This document shows, piece after piece, positions 59,222-64,000 of a DNA stretch of 64,000 nt. The notes beneath the pieces were generated by a model. The model had not been told where the DNA came from, did not search any database, and saw nothing but the letters and a program-made list of their open reading frames with translations. Every line of letters starts with the position of its first letter. Position 1 is the stretch's first letter. Both the position numbers and the translations under genes were made by a program. Source of the DNA: Chloroflexota bacterium (GTDB lineage: Bacteria; Chloroflexota; Limnocylindria; Limnocylindrales; CSP1-4); contig JACPOU010000042.1 of NCBI GenBank assembly GCA_016191345.1, forward strand, positions 1 through 64,000. The letters run 5' to 3'.

Positions 59222-60127
59222 GTGACGACACAGGCGGGAGCGCGCCTCCTGGAAGGCGCGCCGATCGCGGACGAGATCCGGACGGGCGTCGCGGCTGGCG
59301 TCGCGGCGTTCGAGGCGGCCAACGGGCGCCCACCCGGGCTGGCCGTCGTTGTCTGCGGGCGAAGTGCCCCGTCGATGGTCTACCTCGAGCGGATTCTCAA
59401 GGCCTGCGCGCAGGTCGGGATCGCCGGTCGACTCGTGGACGTGCCGGGCGACGACCCGGCGACCCAGGCCGCCGCGCTGACGGCGGCCCTTCACGAGCTC
59501 AATGCGGACGACACCGTTTCCGGGATCATCGTCCAGATGCCGCTACCGGCCGGCATCGGGCTCAAGGTCGTCGTGGACGCAATCGACCCGGCAAAGGACA
59601 TCGACGGCATCCACCCCCTCAACGCCGGCCTCCTTCGCCTGGGATTCGAAGGCTTCGTCCCGGCCACGGCCCACGCCGCCCTGGAGATGCTCGCGCGCTC
59701 CGGAGCCACGGTCGCGGGTGCCGAGGCCGTCGTCATCGGCCGGTCGCCGGTCGTCGGCATGCCTGTCGCCTCGATGCTCGTCAAGGGCGGCGCCACGGTC
59801 ACCGTCTGCCACTCGAGGACCCGCGACCTCGCCGCACACACCCGGACCGCCGACATCCTGATCGTGGCCGCCGGTGTGCCGGGCCTCGTGACCGGGGCGA
59901 TGCTCAAGCCCGGCGCGGTCGTCATCGATGTCGGGATCAACGTCGTCGACGGGCATCTCGTCGGTGACGTCGACTTTGCCAGCGCATCGGAGGTCGCAGC
60001 CGCGATCACGCCCGTGCCCGGCGGCGTCGGGCCGCTCACCAACGCCCTCCTGCTCGCCCATCTCGTTCGCGCGGCCCAGCGGCAGGCCACCGAGCGCTCC
60101 GACCCCGCCGCCCAAGGAGACGCATGA
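59222..60127 (+). CDS. folD: methylenetetrahydrofolate dehydrogenase FolD, cyclohydrolase lysine replaced
   Basis: A 301-residue FolD. VSGIIVQMPLPAG, DPAKDIDGIHPLNAGLLRLG, the NADP loop VIGRSPVVGMPVASMLVKGG and AAITPVPGGVGPLT are intact. In the catalytic helix the family reads Y-x3-K; here it is VYLERILKACAQVGI, with Ile (59393-59395) in place of the Lys essential for cyclohydrolase activity. PCTP is also changed to PATA. Dehydrogenase activity may remain, with FchA completing the pathway. The GTG at 59222 gives the standard N-terminus. Confidence 0.88.
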   Translation: MTTQAGARLLEGAPIADEIRTGVAAGVAAFEAANGRPPGLAVVVCGRSAPSMVYLERILKACAQVGIAGRLVDVPGDDPATQAAALTAALHELNADDTVSGIIVQMPLPAGIGLKVVVDAIDPAKDIDGIHPLNAGLLRLGFEGFVPATAHAALEMLARSGATVAGAEAVVIGRSPVVGMPVASMLVKGGATVTVCHSRTRDLAAHTRTADILIVAAGVPGLVTGAMLKPGAVVIDVGINVVDGHLVGDVDFASASEVAAAITPVPGGVGPLTNALLLAHLVRAAQRQATERSDPAAQGDA

Positions 60128-61830
60128 GCTTCCCGTCCGACCTCGAGATCGCCCGCTCCGTGACCCCGCGCCCCATCGCCGACATCGCCCGGGAGCTGGG
60201 GCTCCACGCGGACGAAGTGGAGCCGTACGGGTTCACGAAGGCGAAGATCCGGCTGTCGGCGATCGAGCGGCTCGAGGCAGAGCGGCCCCGCGGCAAGTAC
60301 GTCGTCGTCACGGGCATCACCCCGACGCCCCTCGGCGAGGGCAAGAGCACCACGACCGTGGGTCTGGCGCAGGGCCTCAACCGGATCGGCCGGAAGGCCG
60401 CGGTGTGCATCCGCCAGCCCAGCCTCGGGCCGGTCTTCGGGATCAAGGGCGGCGCGGCCGGTGGCGGCTACAGCCAGGTCATTCCGATGGAGGACTTCAA
60501 CCTCCACCTCACCGGCGACGTCCATGCGATCGGGGCGGCCCACAACCTCGCGGCGGCCTTCATCGACAACCACATCCACCACGGGAACGCGCTCGGGATC
60601 GACGCGCTGACCATCCTCTGGCCGCGGGTCGTGGACATCTCCGACCGGGCGCTCCGCGGCGTTGTCGTCGGGCTCGGCGGCGCGGAGAACGGCTATCCGC
60701 GTGAATCGCAGTTCGTGATCACGGTCGCGTCCGAGGTCATGGCGATTCTCGCCCTCGCCCGCGACCTCGCCGACCTTCGAGCGCGGCTGGGCCGGATCGT
60801 CCTGGCGACGACGCGTGACGGCAAGGCGATCACCGCCGACGACCTCAAGGTCGCGGGCTCGATGACCGTTCTCCTGACCGATGCCATCAAGCCCAACCTC
60901 CTCCAGACGCTGGAGGGCGGGCCGGCGTTCGTCCATTGCGGGCCCTTCGCGAACATCGCCCACGGCAACAACTCGGTCCTCGCCGACCGGATCGCGCTCG
61001 TGACGAACGAGATCGTCTGCACCGAGGCCGGCTTCGGGGCGGACATGGGTGCCGAGAAGTTCTTCGACATCAAGTGCCGGGCCTCGGGCCTCCGGCCGGA
61101 CGCGGCCGTGATGGTCGCCACGATCCGGGCCCTCAAGATGCACGGCGGCGTGGGGCGAATCGTCGCCGGCAAGCCGCTCGACCCGGCGCTCCAGCAGGAG
61201 AACGTCGAGGCCGTCACGCGGGGCGCCCAGAACCTCGCGAAGCAGATCGAGAACGTGGGGCTCTACAACGTGCCGGTCGTCGTGGCGATCAACGCCTTTC
61301 CGACGGACACGCCGGCCGAGGTCGAGGCGGTCCGCCAGGTCTCGCTGGCGGCCGGCGCCCGGGCCGCCGAGGTCGCCAACAACTGGGCGGAGGGCGGCGC
61401 CGGGGCCACGGACCTCGCGGCCGCGGTCTGGGCCGCCGCGGAGGAGGGCGCCCCGAACTTCCGGTTCCTCTACCCGGACGACGCCCCCCTCGCCGACAAG
61501 ATCGAGACGATCGCGACGAAGGTCTACGGCGCTGATGGCGTCGACTACCTGCCCACCGCCCGCAAGCAGCTCGCCGCGTACGAGGCGCTCGGGTTCGGGC
61601 GCCTGCCGATCTGCATGGCCAAGACGCAGTACTCGCTCAGCCACGACGCTGGGCTCAAGGGCCGCCCGAGCGGCTTCCGGGTGCCGATCCGCGAGGTCCG
61701 GCTGAGCGCCGGTGCCGGGTTCATCACCCCGCTCGCGGGCGAGATGCGGACGATGCCCGGGCTCCCGTCACGGCCGGGCGGCGAGAACATCGACGTCGAC
61801 GCGGATGGCAACATCCTCGGCCTCTTCTAG
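60124..61830 (+). CDS. fhs: formate-tetrahydrofolate ligase
   Basis: A 568-residue ATP-dependent ligase. The P-loop TPLGEGKSTTTVGLAQGLNR, RQPSLGPVFGIKGGAAGGGY, FNLHLTGDVHAIGAAHNLAA, TEAGFGADMGAEKFFDIKCR and the C-terminal TMPGLPSRPGGENIDVDADG are all conserved. It interconverts formate plus THF and 10-formyl-THF. The ATG overlaps the folD stop, fixing both ends. Confidence 0.95.
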   Translation: MSFPSDLEIARSVTPRPIADIARELGLHADEVEPYGFTKAKIRLSAIERLEAERPRGKYVVVTGITPTPLGEGKSTTTVGLAQGLNRIGRKAAVCIRQPSLGPVFGIKGGAAGGGYSQVIPMEDFNLHLTGDVHAIGAAHNLAAAFIDNHIHHGNALGIDALTILWPRVVDISDRALRGVVVGLGGAENGYPRESQFVITVASEVMAILALARDLADLRARLGRIVLATTRDGKAITADDLKVAGSMTVLLTDAIKPNLLQTLEGGPAFVHCGPFANIAHGNNSVLADRIALVTNEIVCTEAGFGADMGAEKFFDIKCRASGLRPDAAVMVATIRALKMHGGVGRIVAGKPLDPALQQENVEAVTRGAQNLAKQIENVGLYNVPVVVAINAFPTDTPAEVEAVRQVSLAAGARAAEVANNWAEGGAGATDLAAAVWAAAEEGAPNFRFLYPDDAPLADKIETIATKVYGADGVDYLPTARKQLAAYEALGFGRLPICMAKTQYSLSHDAGLKGRPSGFRVPIREVRLSAGAGFITPLAGEMRTMPGLPSRPGGENIDVDADGNILGLF

Positions 61831-61841
61831 GGCTCCGCCCC

Positions 61842-63005
61842 ATGACGTCGAGGATCGAGTGGGTCGCCAGCCAGTGCCGCCTTCTGGCCACGATCGCGGA
61901 GGAGTTCGACCGAACGCAGCCCTTCGCAGGCCTCACGATCGGGACGGGGATCCACCTCGAGCCGAAGACGGTGGCGCTGCTGCTCACGCTGCGGCGCGGC
62001 GGGGCTCGCGTCCTCTCCACCGGGAACCTCAACACGACCCAGCCGGAATCCGTCGCCTACCTCAATGCCCACGGGGTCGAGGCGATCGGCGAGCCGACCC
62101 AGCACGATTCGGTCCGCAACGAGTACCTCGACGAGATCCTCTCCGTCGAGCCGGACCTCATCCTCGACAACGGCGGCGACATGTTCAGCCGCTGGCTGGA
62201 GCGGCCGTACGAGCGGCTGCGCGGCGGGACCGAGGAGACGACGAGCGGCCGGATCCGCCTGGCGCCGCTCCGCGAGCGGCTCGACCTGCCGATCCTCGTC
62301 ATCAACGACAGCCCGATCAAGCAGTTCGCGGAGAACCGCCACGCCGTCGGCCAGAGCACCGTGGAGTCGTTCCTCCGGATCACGAACCTCGCCACGAACG
62401 GCCGGCGGGTCGTCGTCTTCGGGTATGGCGGGGTGGGGAAGGGCGTGGCGCTGTCATTCCAGCGCGCGCACGCGTCGGTGAGCGTCATCGAGCTGGACCC
62501 GGTCCTCCGGATGGAGGCCATGTGGGACGGCTTCATGGTCCCTGAGCGCGACGAGGCGATGGCCGAGGCGGACATCGTGGCGACGGTCACCGCAGCCCGG
62601 GACGTCGTGACGGCACGGGACCTCGCGATCCTGCCGGACGGGGCGATCCTCATGAACATCGGTCACCTGCCGGTCGAGATCGACGTCACGGGCATGGCCG
62701 CCGACCCGGGGGTCGCGTCGTTCGGGCCGACGGATGCGGGGATCTCCTCGTTCCGGATGAGGGACGGGCGGTCGATCCACCTGCTGACGGACGGCCACAT
62801 GGTCAACCTGGCGGGACCGCGGCCGCTCGGCAACTCGATCGAGTCGATGGACCTGGGGTTCAGCCTCCAGGCGCGATGCCTCGAGGCCGTCGCGAAGGGT
62901 GAGGTCGGGCGGGAGTCGTGCGTGGTGCCGGTGCCGCGCCGGATCGACGAGTGGATCTCGAGGGCCTACGTGGAGCTCGCGAAGGTGCGGCGGCCCGCGA
63001 GCTGA
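61842..63005 (+). CDS. S-adenosylhomocysteinase-like protein with altered active site
   Basis: A 387-residue homologue, shorter than true SAHH (~420-490). The NAD loop VVVFGYGGVGKGVALSFQ is perfect, and GTGIHLEPKT, GGTEETTSGRIR and NDSPIKQF keep the His, Glu and Lys of the active site. However, DDGGD is LDNGGD (Asp to Asn), KxxxDN is KQFAEN (Asp to Glu), and the C-terminal GHP motif reads PLGNSIESMDLGFSLQ. It may act on a related substrate. It lies 11 bp after fhs in the one-carbon operon. Confidence 0.78.
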   Translation: MTSRIEWVASQCRLLATIAEEFDRTQPFAGLTIGTGIHLEPKTVALLLTLRRGGARVLSTGNLNTTQPESVAYLNAHGVEAIGEPTQHDSVRNEYLDEILSVEPDLILDNGGDMFSRWLERPYERLRGGTEETTSGRIRLAPLRERLDLPILVINDSPIKQFAENRHAVGQSTVESFLRITNLATNGRRVVVFGYGGVGKGVALSFQRAHASVSVIELDPVLRMEAMWDGFMVPERDEAMAEADIVATVTAARDVVTARDLAILPDGAILMNIGHLPVEIDVTGMAADPGVASFGPTDAGISSFRMRDGRSIHLLTDGHMVNLAGPRPLGNSIESMDLGFSLQARCLEAVAKGEVGRESCVVPVPRRIDEWISRAYVELAKVRRPAS

Positions 63006-63039
63006 TCGGGGGGACTGGAGGCCCGCTCTCGGCGGGCCA

Positions 63040-63153
63040 GTGCTGGCCGGCCCGGCGCCACTCGGCGCGGCGCCGGGCCCACTCGGCGCCCGGCCCACTC
63101 GGCGCGGCGCCACTCGGTGCGGCGCCCGGCCCACTCGGCGCGGCGCCACTCGA
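63040..63153. repeat. GC-rich tandem repeats after the SAHH-like gene
   Basis: Units of GGCGC(C)ACTCGGCGC and CGGGCCCACTCGGCG alternate five or six times. Three ACTCGGCGCGGCGCC-like blocks are near-identical. No coding or RNA gene is visible. Confidence 0.7.
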
Positions 63154-63158
63154 GGCAT

Positions 63159-63368
63159 TTCCGCCCCACGGAACAAACCGACGCTGTCAGCGGTCACGTC
63201 GGCGGATTCGGTCGAATTCGTTCCTTGGGGCGGCAGCCGGACGACAATCGCGCGACCGTATGTCACCCGACGGGGCCCCAGAGGTCGGAATCAGCCCGAA
63301 TCCGGCCTTGATCCCGCAGTTTGTTCCGCCCCGCGGAAGCCGGATCGTCCGCCATCCCTGGGGCGGAA
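63159..63368. repeat. possible small inverted-repeat element
   Basis: The ends TTCCGCCCCA (63159-63168) and TGGGGCGGAA (63359-63368) are perfectly inverse, 210 bp overall. Inside, GGGGCGG (~63228) and CCGCCCC (~63327) form a second alternating pair and GGAACAAAC/GTTTGTTCC recur inverted. It could be a MITE-like element or a set of nested hairpins. Confidence 0.4.
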
Positions 63369-63437
63369 GCAGTGCGCAATGGCCGCCTCGGATGGGTCCG
63401 TGGCGAGTGGCTGAAGCCGCGGACGGGTGCGGCGAGG

Positions 63438-63606
63438 AACCCTGAGCCGCGAGGAGCCGTGAGCCGCGAGGAGCCGTGAGCCGCGAGGAGCCCTGAGCCG
63501 CGAGGAGCCGTGAGCCGCGAGGAACCCTGAGCGGCGAGGAGCCGTGAGCCGCGAGGAACCCTGAGCGGCGAGGAACCCTGAGCGGCGAGGAACCCTGAGC
63601 CACAGG
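63438..63606. repeat. 17-bp tandem repeat array
   Basis: About ten head-to-tail copies of a 17-bp unit CC(C/G)TGAGCC(G)GCGAGGA(G/A), with a few substitutions that themselves alternate between copies. Contiguous repeats without spacers exclude CRISPR. The array abuts the end of the transposase gene. Confidence 0.85.
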
Positions 63607-63637
63607 CTCCGGGCCCAGCCCGACGCGACCTAGTGCC

Positions 63638-64000
63638 TCATGCCGCAACGTTCGGGAGCGAATGATGGACCTCCGCCTTGATGCGCCATGGCTTCGCGGG
63701 CCGGCTGTTGCGGTTGTGCCAGCGGAGGTAGGCACGGATCGCGGCGTCCTGCTCGGCGTGGCTCGGGTAGTCGGTCCCGTTGAGGGCGAACCGGCGGAGG
63801 CCCTGGAACTGGCACTCGATCAGGTTGAGCCAGCTCGAGTAGGTGGGCAGGAACACGAGCTCGATGTCGTGGTCGACCACCCAGTCGCGGAGCTCGCGCT
63901 TGTGGTGCGGGCTGAAGTTGTCGAGCACGACGATCAGGTGCTCGGTGAACCGGGCGCGCAGCGTGCCCAGGAGCTCGCGGACCTCCCGCCAGGTCTTGGT
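63638..64000 (-). mobile_element. IS630-family transposase, C-terminal part (runs off the window)
   Basis: At least 120 codons of a DDE_3 transposase; the 5' end lies beyond 64000. LIVVLDNFSPHHKRELRDWV carries the second catalytic Asp, FLPTYSSWLNLIECQF the final Glu (SxLNxIExxF motif), followed by a basic tail (YLRWHNRNSRPAKPWRIKAE). The frame is intact over the visible part. The left IS end should lie between the TGA at 63638 and the tandem array, but no terminal repeat can be defined without the other end. Confidence 0.88.

Noticed and set aside
35725-63260. Shared GACGACAATCG(T/C)GCG at ~35755 and ~63240 as a transposon end
   Set aside because: The match is limited to about 15 bases with no conserved flanks; chance or a short recombination scar is as likely.
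63438-63606. Possible CRISPR array
   Set aside because: Units are 17 bp and directly contiguous, with no unique spacers and no cas genes nearby.
1-64000. tRNA or rRNA genes
   Set aside because: No cloverleaf with a T-loop motif and acceptor stem, and no rRNA-like stretch, was recognised on either strand.

Overview
The window is GC-rich bacterial chromosome (roughly 70% G+C by eye), densely packed, with many ATGA/GTGA start-stop overlaps. A Tad/Flp pilus locus, a Bacillus-type LexA box (CGAAC-N4-GTTCG), a DinB plus DUF6504 pair, a set of one-carbon folate enzymes and a very large number of multi-membrane GT-C sugar transferases together suggest a Chloroflexota bacterium, perhaps an uncultured Limnocylindria/Ellin6529-like lineage. 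That placement is inference, not proof.

Layout. 1-5.7 kb: a small set of ordinary genes (membrane glycosyltransferase, endonuclease IV, DUF2087 protein, ribosome hibernation factor, ComF) bracketed by two inverted copies of a ~340 bp non-coding element, each lying just 3' of a gene. 5.8-13.1 kb: DUF192 protein, then a Tad pilus operon on the minus strand (three 56-58 aa Flp pilins, each followed by a hairpin, then CpaB, TadZ, TadA, TadB, TadC). 13.2-16.4 kb: a NarL-type two-component system with one canonical and one degenerate histidine kinase. 16.4-43.4 kb: a polysaccharide region with more than ten polytopic glycosyltransferases (GT39-like, GT87/DUF2029, PIG-V), an rmlABCD dTDP-rhamnose operon, GT2, GT4, a FemAB-like acyltransferase, a PIG-L deacetylase, Pcm, and a DUF5317-MFS fusion. 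One AAA ATPase/DUF4143 gene with its own near-leaderless promoter is embedded in it.

43.6-49 kb is the most unusual part. A membrane HD-GYP protein and a 1167-residue STAND-type BTAD transcription regulator flank a 447 bp gap of lower GC. The gap holds its own promoter, a 10-bp inverted repeat overlapping that promoter, hairpins, and two tiny open reading frames with good ribosome-binding sites that both end in the same five residues, SLKGY. The second encodes a 29-residue peptide that looks like a signal peptide with a short C-terminal tail. A secreted peptide signal is a reasonable but unproven reading.

49-58.3 kb: another glycosyltransferase, dodecin, a zinc-ribbon protein, a lipoprotein, a dnaB helicase gene interrupted by a TAA at the codon of its catalytic glutamate, lexA, a DUF1232 protein, rplI, dinB and DUF6504. 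lexA and DUF6504 share the same LexA-box promoter architecture. 58.5-63 kb: one-carbon operon fchA, folD, fhs and an S-adenosylhomocysteinase-like gene. FolD has lost the lysine needed for cyclohydrolase activity, while FchA could supply that step; the last gene lacks two catalytic aspartates. 63-64 kb: GC-rich tandem repeats and the 3' part of an IS630-type transposase that runs off the edge.
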